Source of the DNA: Caedibacter sp. 37-49
Lineage (GTDB): Bacteria > Pseudomonadota > Alphaproteobacteria > Caedimonadales > Caedimonadaceae
Length of the DNA stretch: 64,000 nucleotides
Direction: 5' to 3'
NCBI GenBank assembly: GCA_001898725.1
Contig: MKUV01000018.1
Coordinates: 17,149 to 81,148, forward strand
The translations under genes were made by a program, and so were the position numbers. The first letter of the stretch is position 1; the number at the start of each line of letters is the position of its first letter. The notes under the pieces are model-generated. The model did not search any database, was not told the DNA's origin, and saw only the letters and a list, made by a program, of their open reading frames with translations. Below, one piece after another: positions 1 to 10,031 of this stretch.

Positions 1-91
1 AGCCAAAGAAAAGAATGTGAAAGTTGCTCTTTCTAACTCTTTTGGTTTTGGTGGGACAAATGCTTCTCTTGTTTTTAAGGCATTTTCATAA
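1..91 (+). CDS. fabF: 3-oxoacyl-ACP synthase II (FabF), C-terminal fragment, truncated by window edge
   Basis: Translation AKEKNVKVALSNSFGFGGTNASLVFKAFS* matches the conserved FabF C-terminus (NSFGFGGTNASLVF). Confidence 0.85.
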   Translation, partial: AKEKNVKVALSNSFGFGGTNASLVFKAFS

Positions 92-134
92 ATTTCAATG
101 CCTTATCTTGAAGGGCGCTAGTTAGGGGTAGATC

Positions 135-1121
135 ATGAAAAAGCCTCTGGTTATATTTCTTACTCTTTTAATTGGTTGTAAAATCTTTATTGCAAGCGCT
201 TTTTTCCTTATTTCTTACGGAACAAAAGTCGGGGATGATAAGTCACATATCGTTATCATTCCGCCACATACTTCAATTCAGAAAATGGCTCAGATCCTAA
301 AGCACGATGAGGTCATATCCACAGAAATAACTTTTAAGCTTTGGACTTACCTTCTCAGTCGCTTCTCTCCTTTAAAGGCTGGCGAGTATGAGTTTCATCC
401 ACCTCATCGTTTAAAGGATATTATTGCAAAGATGCAGCAGGGAGAAACTGTTGTTCGTCGTTTTACAGTGGTAGAAGGGACAACATCGGCAGACATTATA
501 AAGAGATTGGAAGCCCTTCCATTTTTACATGGAGACTGTGCAATCCCAGAAGAAGGCACATTATTGCCGGAGACATACCACTTTTCTTACGGAGAAAAAC
601 GTTGTGACCTTATCAAGCGTATGCAGAAGTCTTTTCAAAAAGAAGCTAAGAAACTCTGGCAAGCGCGTTCCTTAACGCTTCCCTATCAAACGCTTCAAGA
701 AGCTGTAATACTGGCTTCTTTAGTTGAGAAAGAAACAGCTATTCCTGAAGAACGGCCACGTATTGCTGCTGTTTTTTTAAACCGCTTGCGTGTGGGAATG
801 CCGCTGCAGTGTGATGCAACAGTTCTTTATGGTCTTTATAGAGAGCAAGGATTAGCTTTAAATCGGCATCTTTCTAAAGCCGAACTTAAGAAACCAACGC
901 CTTATAACACTTATCTTAATAAAGGACTGCCGCCATCCCCTATTTGTAATCCTGGGATTGCTTCTTTAAAAGCAGTTCTTGCGCCATTAGATACAAAAGA
1001 TCTTTATTTTGTTGCGAATGGGGAAGGCGGGCATGAATTCTCTGAGACGTACGGCAAGCACTTTGAGCATCATAAAGCTTGGCGAAAACTTAGGAAAAAG
1101 GTCGTATCTACGCTTCCTTAA
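135..1121 (+). CDS. mltG: Endolytic transglycosylase MltG (YceG-like)
   Basis: 328 aa; N-terminal TM, VEGTTSADII, LASLVEKET, ERPRIAAVFLNRL, LQCDATVLYG, TPYNTYLNKGLPPSPICNPG motifs; follows fabF. Confidence 0.93.
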   Translation: MKKPLVIFLTLLIGCKIFIASAFFLISYGTKVGDDKSHIVIIPPHTSIQKMAQILKHDEVISTEITFKLWTYLLSRFSPLKAGEYEFHPPHRLKDIIAKMQQGETVVRRFTVVEGTTSADIIKRLEALPFLHGDCAIPEEGTLLPETYHFSYGEKRCDLIKRMQKSFQKEAKKLWQARSLTLPYQTLQEAVILASLVEKETAIPEERPRIAAVFLNRLRVGMPLQCDATVLYGLYREQGLALNRHLSKAELKKPTPYNTYLNKGLPPSPICNPGIASLKAVLAPLDTKDLYFVANGEGGHEFSETYGKHFEHHKAWRKLRKKVVSTLP

Positions 1122-1281
1122 TCTTAAAGATGTAGACACAAAAGCGCATGAGCAGAGGAAGTTCCTTCTGTCTAACATGATGAAAACCAAAGAAGGAATA
1201 GAAGCATCAAAATTCTTAAGATATATGTTTGATGCTCCTTCTTACGAACCTAGCCTTATTATGAGCTTAGCAAGGCAATTA

Positions 1282-2283
1282 TTATTTCCACATGGAATAA
1301 TAAGAGATATAAAGTTCAGCCTTTGTATCTTTTGTTTCAAACCATTTAGGAAATTCTATTAAGGGTTTTGAAAAACGACTAGAATTACTTTGTAATTCAA
1401 CAAGTTTATCACGTAATTTATTTTCATCTTTCATCGTGGAAAGTTCTTGTGCCGTATTGCTTAAATATTTTCTATATTCTAGTGTTTGAATATTAAAATG
1501 TCTGACTATTGCTTTGTCTTTACCGGCTTCTGTTGCATAACTGCTTAAAAATTGAAGACGTGCCTTACGAAGTTGAGTGTAATTTTCAATAGCCTTGTTC
1601 AATGTTAAGTCTGCTTGTTCAAGCAACTTCTCATGATGCGTAACGGGCGTTTTAATTTTATTCCATAAAGGCTTATATTGAAGACTTTCTTGACTTTGAT
1701 CTAAGCTATCTAGGGCTTGATAGTCGGTTAGCTTCTGTATTTCCTTTGTGATCTTTTGGTAAGCTGATTTATCTAAACTGTTTAGGGGAGTTTCTACCGT
1801 CAAACAATATTCTTGTGTTCCAGACCGATCTAGAGGGCCAGGCGTATAAGAATATTGTATTTGGACATAAAACTCGGGATCAACACTGATACCTCGAACT
1901 AAAAGGCCCCCTATTGTATTGGTCCATAGAGCATACTCGTGAGGCAAAGAATCAATAAATTTTTGACGTTTTAACTCTATCTGAGGAGTATCCCCTTTTG
2001 CGGATCTTATGCCAGAAATGCTGTATTTCATTTCCCCTATATCAATAGTATCAACAGTTTTGAGGCCATTAAAGCTTTTCCTTGAAATGTTGTCAGGAGC
2101 ATACTTTTTTACAATGTTTTCTTTATCTGAAATAAGTTTAGTCATCTCATCACTATATAGGTACATTGGGGTTGTAATTACAGCTAAATTTGTGGGCAGT
2201 TCCTCTTGAAGTGAACAGGCAAAAGTTCCTTGGGTTATTGCAAGAGAGCTAAGAAGTAGTAAGATTTTTGTTTTATTGTACAT
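1282..2283 (-). CDS. Secreted hypothetical protein, 333 aa
   Basis: Long ORF with N-terminal signal peptide MYNKTKILLLLSSLAITQGTFAC; family not recognised. Confidence 0.7.
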   Translation of the reverse strand: MYNKTKILLLLSSLAITQGTFACSLQEELPTNLAVITTPMYLYSDEMTKLISDKENIVKKYAPDNISRKSFNGLKTVDTIDIGEMKYSISGIRSAKGDTPQIELKRQKFIDSLPHEYALWTNTIGGLLVRGISVDPEFYVQIQYSYTPGPLDRSGTQEYCLTVETPLNSLDKSAYQKITKEIQKLTDYQALDSLDQSQESLQYKPLWNKIKTPVTHHEKLLEQADLTLNKAIENYTQLRKARLQFLSSYATEAGKDKAIVRHFNIQTLEYRKYLSNTAQELSTMKDENKLRDKLVELQSNSSRFSKPLIEFPKWFETKDTKAELYISYYSMWK

Positions 2284-2488
2284 TAGTCACACCATTAAAT
2301 GTTAGAGGTTATATTTGTCATTTGGGGATTATATTTCTTTTTTCAAGGAGAGAGGGATGATTTTTTTGCATCTCTGATGTGCGCAGACGATTTGTACGTA
2401 TTGTAAGTGAACCCAGAATATAAACTATGTGTCCAGAACGATTAGAATTAATGAATAGGGAAGCTTAAGTCTTTTTTCCATAAAACTA

Positions 2489-2611
2489 AAAGAGCTTTAT
2501 TTTGTTGCAAATGGTGAGGGTGGGCATGTGTTTTCAGAAACGTACCTTAAGCATTTTGAGCATCATAAAACGTGGAGAAAAATAAGGAAAGAAAATGAGT
2601 CACGGTCTTGA
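2489..2611 (+). pseudogene. Duplicated 3' fragment of mltG
   Basis: Translates to KELYFVANGEGGHVFSETYLKHFEHHKTWRKIRKENESRS*, matching the MltG C-terminus KDLYFVANGEGGHEFSETYGKHFEHHKAWRKLRKKVVSTLP encoded at 996..1121. Confidence 0.9.
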
Positions 2612-2639
2612 TGAAGGAAAAACTAGAATATAAGAAAAA

Positions 2640-2666
2640 AAGGCTAGAAAAGCTCTAGCCTTTTAT
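2640..2666. terminator. Rho-independent, probably bidirectional terminator
   Basis: AAGGCTAG-aaaagct-CTAGCCTT with flanking A/T tracts, between convergent units. Confidence 0.65.
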
Positions 2667-2688
2667 TATTGTCGCCCAATTTCTTTAA

Positions 2689-3906
2689 TTATTTTAGCTT
2701 TGAAAAAGTCATGCGTACTTGTATACCAGGGATAAGGATTCCTTCCTTATAGAAATTATAAACCCCAAAGTTTCCCTTAAATTGATCACCTCCAAGAGTA
2801 TTATCTTCACGCTTATCAATTTCATCGAATCGAGTCGTAATCTTAATTTTTTTAAGATACTCTGGCTCTAACTTTTTAATGAGTGTTTTAGCTTTATCCA
2901 TAAACACTTCCATTTTTATATTGTCCATACTATCTACGCCAGTAATACGTATAAGTTTGAGAAGGTTTTGAATATCTACTAATTCTGAGAAGTCATCATA
3001 AAAAAGATTTGTTTTTAAAGTATCCAAAGTACCAGCTTGCATCATTTTATAACCTGCAATTTGATCGAGTTCTGGAATATAGATTTTATTTTGCTTTTTA
3101 ACCAAATCTTTTTGTTTCGTCATATCATGTACTTTTTCCTCTAGTCTTGTCCCCGCAGCTATTGCAAGCATGATGTAAAAAGGGGATAATTGTTTTGGTG
3201 CAAAAAGAGTTTTTGAAGCTTGAGGCATTTTTATACCTAATGATGAATAAGTATTATCAATAGGAGGAGTTTTTTTCTTAGAAGGCTTTTCTTTGTCAGC
3301 CATTTCTTGGTTAGATTCTTGTTTTTGCTTATCTTTTCGTTCGCTTGACTTTTTTACTTCAGAAGATGAGCTGCTTGTAGTCGTCTTTGTTGATTTGCTT
3401 TTTTGTACTTGATTTAGTGCGGGGCTTTCTTTTGCTTCTAAAGAAATTTGAGGCGTGCTGGAGGTGACAGTTGGTTGATTTTCTGGAGAACTATCCACTG
3501 TCTTATGCGTTAGTGGCGACGCATCTTTATGACCTCGCTTAGATGCGTATACTCTTTTTGAAGGTTTATGTTTGCTTGAACTTTCAGAAGATTTCTCATG
3601 ACGAGAACTAGATTTATTGGAGTCTTTTGAGCTTTTGTGTTCTCTCGTTTTAGTTTTATCTGGTGAAGAGGGACTACTTGGCTTAGAACTCGCTTCTTTT
3701 CGTTTTGACTGCTTTTCCAAAACGGCCAGCTTTTTTTGTAATTCAGAAACTTCTAAAGTTTGTCCAGGTGCTAAACTTGGATGAGGAGCTTTGATCCCTG
3801 ATTTTGGTTGTAATAATTCTTCTTCACTATCGCTTGCTTTTAAAGATTCAAAAGGAGATGAAATCAAGAAATAGCCTAAAATGAGGGAAAGTAAACTTAT
3901 TTGCAA
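2689..3906 (-). CDS. Secreted Ser/Lys-rich low-complexity protein, 405 aa
   Basis: N-terminal hydrophobic segment, long KSSSRHEKSSESSSKHKPSKR-type region, non-repetitive C-terminal domain. Confidence 0.7.
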   Translation of the reverse strand: MQISLLSLILGYFLISSPFESLKASDSEEELLQPKSGIKAPHPSLAPGQTLEVSELQKKLAVLEKQSKRKEASSKPSSPSSPDKTKTREHKSSKDSNKSSSRHEKSSESSSKHKPSKRVYASKRGHKDASPLTHKTVDSSPENQPTVTSSTPQISLEAKESPALNQVQKSKSTKTTTSSSSSEVKKSSERKDKQKQESNQEMADKEKPSKKKTPPIDNTYSSLGIKMPQASKTLFAPKQLSPFYIMLAIAAGTRLEEKVHDMTKQKDLVKKQNKIYIPELDQIAGYKMMQAGTLDTLKTNLFYDDFSELVDIQNLLKLIRITGVDSMDNIKMEVFMDKAKTLIKKLEPEYLKKIKITTRFDEIDKREDNTLGGDQFKGNFGVYNFYKEGILIPGIQVRMTFSKLK

Positions 3907-4639
3907 TTGTTAAACTCCTATAATTAAAAAGTATTTATTTAAACTAAGGAAAAATAGTTAAATAACCATAGCCAAAAATAGACAAATAAGCAATTAAGAT
4001 GTTTGTAAAAAATTAAATATTAAAAATATTTACTTTTAATATTAAAAAATAACCTTTTGATTTTAACAGATAATCTAAGGGCATTTTTTTTGTGAAAAAA
4101 GGACGCAAAATTATTTTATAACATATTGAAAAATAATGATAAAATACTTAAAACTTTAAAGAAAAATCCTTGAAAATTGTACGCAATTGTGTTACGCTTA
4201 TTATAGATGATTAAGAGATTAGGTTATGTTTTTGTTAGGCCTTCTCTAGAGTACAAAAAATATCTTAATTTTTCACCTCTTACTCTTCTAAAAAGACTAA
4301 AAAATATAATTAATTTTTTTAGCCTACTTTGTGAGGCAATGCCCAAACTTTGCCTTAAATTTTGAACTATAAAAGAAAGGAAATATAACGATGAAATGTA
4401 TAAAAAATGAAAAACTCTTTTTGAATCACTTTAAGAACTTTATGAAGCAATTTTGCCTCAGGAATTTAGAGCACACAAAGTTTTTTTGCTGGGGGCTTCA
4501 GGAAACATAGATGGAGAGAATAGTGAAGATTTTAAACTCGTTTAAGTTGTTACAAGTTAGGTATGCTTGAGTAGATTTTTAGCTAAGTGTATCAAGGAAA
4601 ATAAATAATTAAATATTTTAAATTATAAGGAGAATAAAA

Positions 4640-5311
4640 ATGTTAGTCCAAAAAATTGATTATCAAAAAAATGACCATGCACAAATGGTTGAGTTTATTA
4701 AACAAGGAATTCGGGATACGGCACATCTTACAGGTGTTTCTGACTTATCCTTAGAGGTTGAGCAAGCTCTTTTAAAAGTTCCACGGGCTCAATTTGTCAG
4801 CAAAGAATTAAAAGAATTCGCGTATTTTGATGAAGCTCTGCCAATTGGGTGCGGTCAAACAATCTCTCAACCTCTTATTGTCGCTTTGATGACAGAATTG
4901 ATCCAACCGCATCGAGGTCAAAAAGTGTTAGAGATTGGCACGGGGACTGGATATCAATCCGCAGTTTTAGCTCAGATCGTTAAAGAAGTTTATACCATTG
5001 AAATTATTCCTGAACTTTCTCTAACGGCTCAGCGTCATTTTAATGAATGTGAATATAAAAATATTTATCCCTTGATTGGAAGTGGGGCCGAAGGGTGGCT
5101 TGAATATGCGCCTTATGATGGAATACTTATCACGGCAGCGTGTGATACCATTCCCCATGCGCTTCTTGATCAATTAAGTCCTAATGGGCATATGGTCATT
5201 CCTTTGGGTGGAAAGGGGAGAACCCAAATGCTCACGCTGGTCAAAAAGGATGCTAATGGTCAAATCCATGAAAAAGCTATTTTGCCTGTAGCATTTGTAC
5301 CATTTACTTGA
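4640..5311 (+). CDS. pcm: Protein-L-isoaspartate O-methyltransferase
   Basis: CGQTISQPLIVALMTELIQ, VLEIGTGTGYQSAVLAQ and PLGGKGRTQMLTLV motifs of PCMT. Confidence 0.93.
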   Translation: MLVQKIDYQKNDHAQMVEFIKQGIRDTAHLTGVSDLSLEVEQALLKVPRAQFVSKELKEFAYFDEALPIGCGQTISQPLIVALMTELIQPHRGQKVLEIGTGTGYQSAVLAQIVKEVYTIEIIPELSLTAQRHFNECEYKNIYPLIGSGAEGWLEYAPYDGILITAACDTIPHALLDQLSPNGHMVIPLGGKGRTQMLTLVKKDANGQIHEKAILPVAFVPFT

Positions 5312-5363
5312 GATATATTATGCTTATATTAAGAAATAGTGAAATTTTTACGAGAATTAAAAA

Positions 5364-6839
5364 ATGCTTATAATTAATGGGAAAGTTTTTATTATAAAGA
5401 TTCTATTCGTATTAAGTTTTTCGCTTTTAGCAGAGGCAACTTCTTTTTGTGATCTGGACACTGATATTATTCAAGATTTTAAAGCTGAGAATATGCAAGG
5501 GCTTCCTCGTATCAAACAGGCTTGTGTTGCCAGTGAAGATTTTAATATTCCCGCGGATATTTTGAGACAGACGCGAGAAATGATTACGAGAGAAGAAGCT
5601 TTTAGATTGAAATATAATATTGCAAAAGCGACGAATGTAGCTCAATTGTGCGCTTATCGTATTTATGAGGATGGTACATGTGAGTGCATTGAGATCTTTG
5701 ACCCACGTTCATGTAAAGGGCAATTTTACTTAAGTGGTAATGGTTCCGTATCTCTTGGTCAAGGCCGGAAAGAGAAAACAACGCATGAGATAGATGTTCA
5801 GACAGTAAGTCATGGTGAAAGGGGCTATATTGAAATTCGACAAAGATTGCAACCTTTGTTGGCAACAATAATAGATGCAGTTGAATTTTTAAGTCACATT
5901 GAAAAATACGTGGAACATCCTAATCAAATTATGCCACCAATCTCAAAAGAAGTTAGGGGCAATGCTTTAGATTTAGCAAAATTTGCGCAAGCAAAACAAA
6001 AAGAAATAGATGCTTTGCTTTTGAATAAACAAAAAATAATCTCTGAATTACATAGGTTTAGAGAAAAACTACGGTCTATTTCAACGCCAGTTGACGCAAC
6101 AACTTCATCTTTAGAAGCAAACATAGAGAAAGCTTCATATAATTTTATCCAAGCGGTCTATCAAGAATTATTTATGTGTCTTAAGAACGATGATTTTGAG
6201 TTTAAAGGTATGGGAGAAACTAGAACTAATAAAAATGTGACGGAGTTTATTAATAGTATTCAAAATCAATTATCTACTCGGAAACTAGGTGATCTTTTAA
6301 ATTCACAATATTTTAATCTCGGCTGTAGTGAACCTCTTCTTTTATTTGATTTATTAGGTACTGAACTTAGACGTATTGAATTAGCAAAGCAAATTGTTGG
6401 ACCACTTTTAGGGGGTAAACGGTTACAAAGAATAGTTGTGCAGTTGCATTCAACAAAAACGCCTTGCAAAAGCTGTTTGATAGGATGCTGTGGACATTTA
6501 GCAAAGGATAAATTGATAGGGTCTTTTTTCCAAGTGATGCGTGCAAAGGTGGCTCAATCATATGGCATGAATGACATTGCCTTACAATTCATGATTTCGT
6601 ATAATCATCCTTATGAAGATAAATATCCATTTTATGTCCCTATAAGTTCACAATTTCCTAGTGATGCATCAATTTTACTTCTTTTAAACATGAAATTTTA
6701 TAATAAAGAATTTCAAGACTTAAAGAGAAGAATTGTTGAGGAAGAACATTTAAGATTAAGTAAAAAACTATCGGAACTTCCTCAAAAAGAATCAGGTATT
6801 GTCTCTATCGAAGATGTTAAAGCCATGTTGTTATCATGA
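5364..6839 (+). CDS. Secreted hypothetical protein, 491 aa, with a candidate C-terminal deaminase-like domain
   Basis: Signal peptide at N-terminus; C-terminal NLGCSEPLLLFDLL followed by RIVVQLHSTKTPCKSCLIGCC, i.e. CxE ... PCxxC in the order and spacing of deaminase-fold enzymes. Confidence 0.6.
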   Translation: MLIINGKVFIIKILFVLSFSLLAEATSFCDLDTDIIQDFKAENMQGLPRIKQACVASEDFNIPADILRQTREMITREEAFRLKYNIAKATNVAQLCAYRIYEDGTCECIEIFDPRSCKGQFYLSGNGSVSLGQGRKEKTTHEIDVQTVSHGERGYIEIRQRLQPLLATIIDAVEFLSHIEKYVEHPNQIMPPISKEVRGNALDLAKFAQAKQKEIDALLLNKQKIISELHRFREKLRSISTPVDATTSSLEANIEKASYNFIQAVYQELFMCLKNDDFEFKGMGETRTNKNVTEFINSIQNQLSTRKLGDLLNSQYFNLGCSEPLLLFDLLGTELRRIELAKQIVGPLLGGKRLQRIVVQLHSTKTPCKSCLIGCCGHLAKDKLIGSFFQVMRAKVAQSYGMNDIALQFMISYNHPYEDKYPFYVPISSQFPSDASILLLLNMKFYNKEFQDLKRRIVEEEHLRLSKKLSELPQKESGIVSIEDVKAMLLS

Positions 6840-6914
6840 TTTTTATAGAATTTGTCTTAGTAAAGGAATATAAAAATAATAATATTCATAATATTAAAAT
6901 AGGAGTACTTTAAT

Positions 6915-7484
6915 ATGTTGCAAAAAGTTTTATTTAGTTTCATTGCTTTACTATTATTAATGAATACAGTTCTTGCAACTTCACTTTCACGTGAAGACAC
7001 AGAGCTCAAAAGAATTCAAAAAAAAGAAAGCACTTATTTTGATAAGAAAGATGAGGAATTTTGGATACTTCAAAGTAAAGAAGCCTTTAAAGAAGCAAGT
7101 ATTTTAATTGATGATAAGGGCAGCTGGCTAGGAAAAGGATCAGCACCTCGTTATATAAAATTTGTTCACGAATTGCAACGTGAGGATCTGCCTGTGTTAT
7201 TAAAATGGCTTACTTTAAAGGGGCTAGAGTGTTTTTCTATTGCGGATGAAAGCAGACAACCTAACTTGGAATTAATTCTTGATGTTTATAGTGACTTGAA
7301 AAAAGAAGGAAAAATTGGGGACCCAGAACAACAGAATTTATATAAACTTGCTTGGTTGGATTATAAGACAATGCTTCATGAGCTTGATAGAGGAGCCGCC
7401 GCTACTTTCCCTGCCGAATGGCTAGAAACTAATCGGGCGTTCCAAATGAAAAATAGTCATTACACAGAAATTGAAACGCATTAA
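6915..7484 (+). CDS. Secreted hypothetical protein, 189 aa
   Basis: Complete ORF with signal peptide MLQKVLFSFIALLLLMNTVLA; co-directional, 75 bp after the 491-aa gene. Confidence 0.65.
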   Translation: MLQKVLFSFIALLLLMNTVLATSLSREDTELKRIQKKESTYFDKKDEEFWILQSKEAFKEASILIDDKGSWLGKGSAPRYIKFVHELQREDLPVLLKWLTLKGLECFSIADESRQPNLELILDVYSDLKKEGKIGDPEQQNLYKLAWLDYKTMLHELDRGAAATFPAEWLETNRAFQMKNSHYTEIETH

Positions 7485-7569
7485 AATTTGTTTTCCAACA
7501 AATGATAAAGGAGAATCCTATCTTTTTAGGATGCTCCAAAACCAATTAACCAGCCTTTTTTAATAAAGC

Positions 7570-7953
7570 TTATTGTTGCAGGTTTAAGATTGCGGCATAG
7601 TGATTTCCATTTAAGACGTAACTTATTACGTAAGAACAAAAGTTATGTCCGCCCATATTTTGTAGGCCATGAGGCGTTACAGCGACGGTATTCACAGTGA
7701 TAGCAGCAGCGCCATAAGTATGCGGTACGCCGACATTATTTACTGGTTGGGCAGGATGTACCCCTCCTTGTGAGTACCAATCAATTCTTCCATCCCAGCC
7801 AACAACATTTTGGTGTAAATTTCCATGGCCATTTGCTTCATTCTGAATCATTGTATTAACTTGAGCGACTGTTACAACAGGGCATGCAAAAGCATTGATA
7901 GCGCCGATTGTCCATATAGCTGACAATAATTTAACAAGATTCTTCACTTTCAT
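7570..7953 (-). CDS. Small secreted hypothetical protein, 127 aa
   Basis: Signal peptide MKVKNLVKLLSAIWTIGAINAFA; His/Asn/Gly-rich mature region with two Cys. Confidence 0.65.
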   Translation of the reverse strand: MKVKNLVKLLSAIWTIGAINAFACPVVTVAQVNTMIQNEANGHGNLHQNVVGWDGRIDWYSQGGVHPAQPVNNVGVPHTYGAAAITVNTVAVTPHGLQNMGGHNFCSYVISYVLNGNHYAAILNLQQ

Positions 7954-8158
7954 AATTTAATCCCTTTTTTTAGTTAACTTTGAAACAGTACAGTAAAAGG
8001 TTTAAAATTATATTAATCATGCTTGGGATTTTAATTCTTTAATATTTTCTTATTAAAAGTTGTAAATTTTTATTTTTAATTCAAACCCTTGGTTGCTTGA
8101 TATATTGACAAGATTTATCTTTTTCGTTTAAATTTAACAAAATTCAAAGAAAGAAAAT

Positions 8159-9105
8159 ATGTTAATACAATTATCCAAAAGCCTTAAAATAGGGATGCTT
8201 ATTATAATCTTGATGAACCTGTTTTCTTGTTATGCATGTGATGAAAATATTCAGGACATTGGTCGTAAGGTTAAAAAATCAGGACAGGTTTTAGGTGGTC
8301 TTACTGCTACACAAATTGAACCAGGCATGCTTTTTATGTATAGAGCTACGCATAATGCTCCAAGAAACTTATCATATCCAATAATAGGAGGTGTGATGGG
8401 AATTACGGCGCCTATTCATGTAAGGCAATAATTCAAGAGTCAATTGAGAAAAATGATAATTTTTTAGTTTCGACAGCGCAGTTAGCTCATTCAGTTCTTA
8501 ACGGGGTGTTTCCAATCGTTCATATTGGAATGCGAACTGAGCATAATTTTCCATTATTTGCTGCAATTATTCTTCCATTTCGTGCAAGTAGCGAATTGAT
8601 TAAAAGAATGGAGTTTAATGATTGTATAGCAAATAGAACTCTAGGTCAGACGCAGCATAATTTTCAGCAACCGATCATCAGCATAATCCTAAATTCGGTC
8701 CTTAGCATTCCAAAAGCTTTAATGATTAAGTCTATGGCAAGTAATACTTTAAGTACTTTTGGATATGAGGATAAGGATAGTAATTTTGCTATTTCTACCT
8801 CTCTTGCTGTTGCTTCTACTGCTTTAACTATAGTGTTTGAGAGCGATAAAATTAATATTTTAAGTAAAAGGCTAATGCAAAATACTGTGCCTATGTTGTT
8901 AGAAGGAGCACAAGCAGCTTTATTATCTACAATTTATTATGGAATGGGAAGTAGTGAATTAGATCTTCCCATGCTTGCAGTTGCTGGTGTTTTTGCATTA
9001 GAAACCGTGGTAGAAGCAGTTTCAATTGATAGGCATTGGACAACAGTTCTTTCTCCGTTTTGCGGTAAGGTTCGTTCTAAAGTTGCAAGATGGCTAGGTT
9101 TTTAA
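8159..9105 (+). pseudogene. Secreted/membrane hypothetical protein interrupted by a frameshift
   Basis: ORF 8159..8431 (signal peptide) ends in frame 2; frame 1 is open upstream of 8506 with a protein-like sequence (GNYGAYSCKAIIQESIEKNDNFLVSTAQLAHSVLNGVFPIVHIG...) running to 9105. Confidence 0.55.
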
Positions 9106-10031
9106 GAATAAACGCTTTTAGAAACTGTGCGACCAATATGTTGTTGTTGCCTTTTACGCGCTAAAAGGATTTGCTTTTGGCGTTCGCGTAGACGCTTTTT
9201 CTTTTCTTCACTATGTTGCGCATAACAGGAAGGACAAGTCACACCTTCTTCATATTCTGAAGAAAACTTGTCTGCTTCGGATAGGGGCGCACGACAGCCA
9301 AAGCATAAATCATGAATCCCCTCTTCGACGCCTTCTTTTACCGCAACGCGGTTATCAAATACAAAGCACTCGCCTTGCCATAAACTGTCTTCAGCTGGAG
9401 TTGTCTCGAGATATTTTAAGATACCACCTTTAAGCTGATAGACTTCTTCAAAACCTTGTTCCAGGAGATAGCTCGAGGCTTTTTCGCAGCGAATACCCCC
9501 CGTACAGAACATCGCAATTCTTTGCTTTTTCTTTTGTTTTAGGAAATGATCAACAAATTCGGGGAATTCACGAAATGTGTCGGTCTCAGGATCATGTGCC
9601 CCTTTAAACGTCCCAATCTTTGTTTCATAAGTATTTCGTGTATCAACAACAAGAACTTCAGGATCACTGATTAAAGCATTCCAGGCCTCAGGTTCAACAA
9701 AAGTTCCCGTAAGCTTTTCAACATCTAAATGAGGCTTCCCAAGCGTTACAATCTCTTTTTTAATTCTTACTTTAAGGCGATAAAAGGGGTAATAGTCGAC
9801 AAAAGATTCTTTATACTCAATTCCTTCAAAACGACCATCATTATGTAAAAAAGCTTGAAGATTATCGATGGCTTCTCGTGTACCCGCCACTGTTCCATTG
9901 AGACCTTCTGGAGCCAATAATAAAGTACCGCGAATGTCATTCCTTTGGCAAAGATCAAATAGACGATTACGCAATTCGCGATAATCGGGAAGTTTGATAA
10001 ATTTATAAAGAGCTGCGACAACAATTTTCAT
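9102..10031 (-). CDS. trhO: tRNA uridine(34) hydroxylase, rhodanese family (UPF0176)
   Basis: APEGLNGTVAGT, rhodanese domain with MFCTGGIRCEKASSYLLEQGF active site, C-terminal CFGCR...CPSCY. Confidence 0.92.
   Translation of the reverse strand: MKIVVAALYKFIKLPDYRELRNRLFDLCQRNDIRGTLLLAPEGLNGTVAGTREAIDNLQAFLHNDGRFEGIEYKESFVDYYPFYRLKVRIKKEIVTLGKPHLDVEKLTGTFVEPEAWNALISDPEVLVVDTRNTYETKIGTFKGAHDPETDTFREFPEFVDHFLKQKKKQRIAMFCTGGIRCEKASSYLLEQGFEEVYQLKGGILKYLETTPAEDSLWQGECFVFDNRVAVKEGVEEGIHDLCFGCRAPLSEADKFSSEYEEGVTCPSCYAQHSEEKKKRLRERQKQILLARKRQQQHIGRTVSKSVYS

Noticed and set aside
1009-1362. ORF overlapping mltG 3' end
   Set aside because: Overlaps mltG in another frame and runs into the 3' end of the opposite-strand gene; no RBS or domain.
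4391-4556. Protein-like stretch ELYEAILPQEFRAHKVFLLGASGNIDGENSEDFKLV* upstream of pcm
   Set aside because: Short, with stops just upstream and no recognised family; could be a gene remnant but support is too thin.
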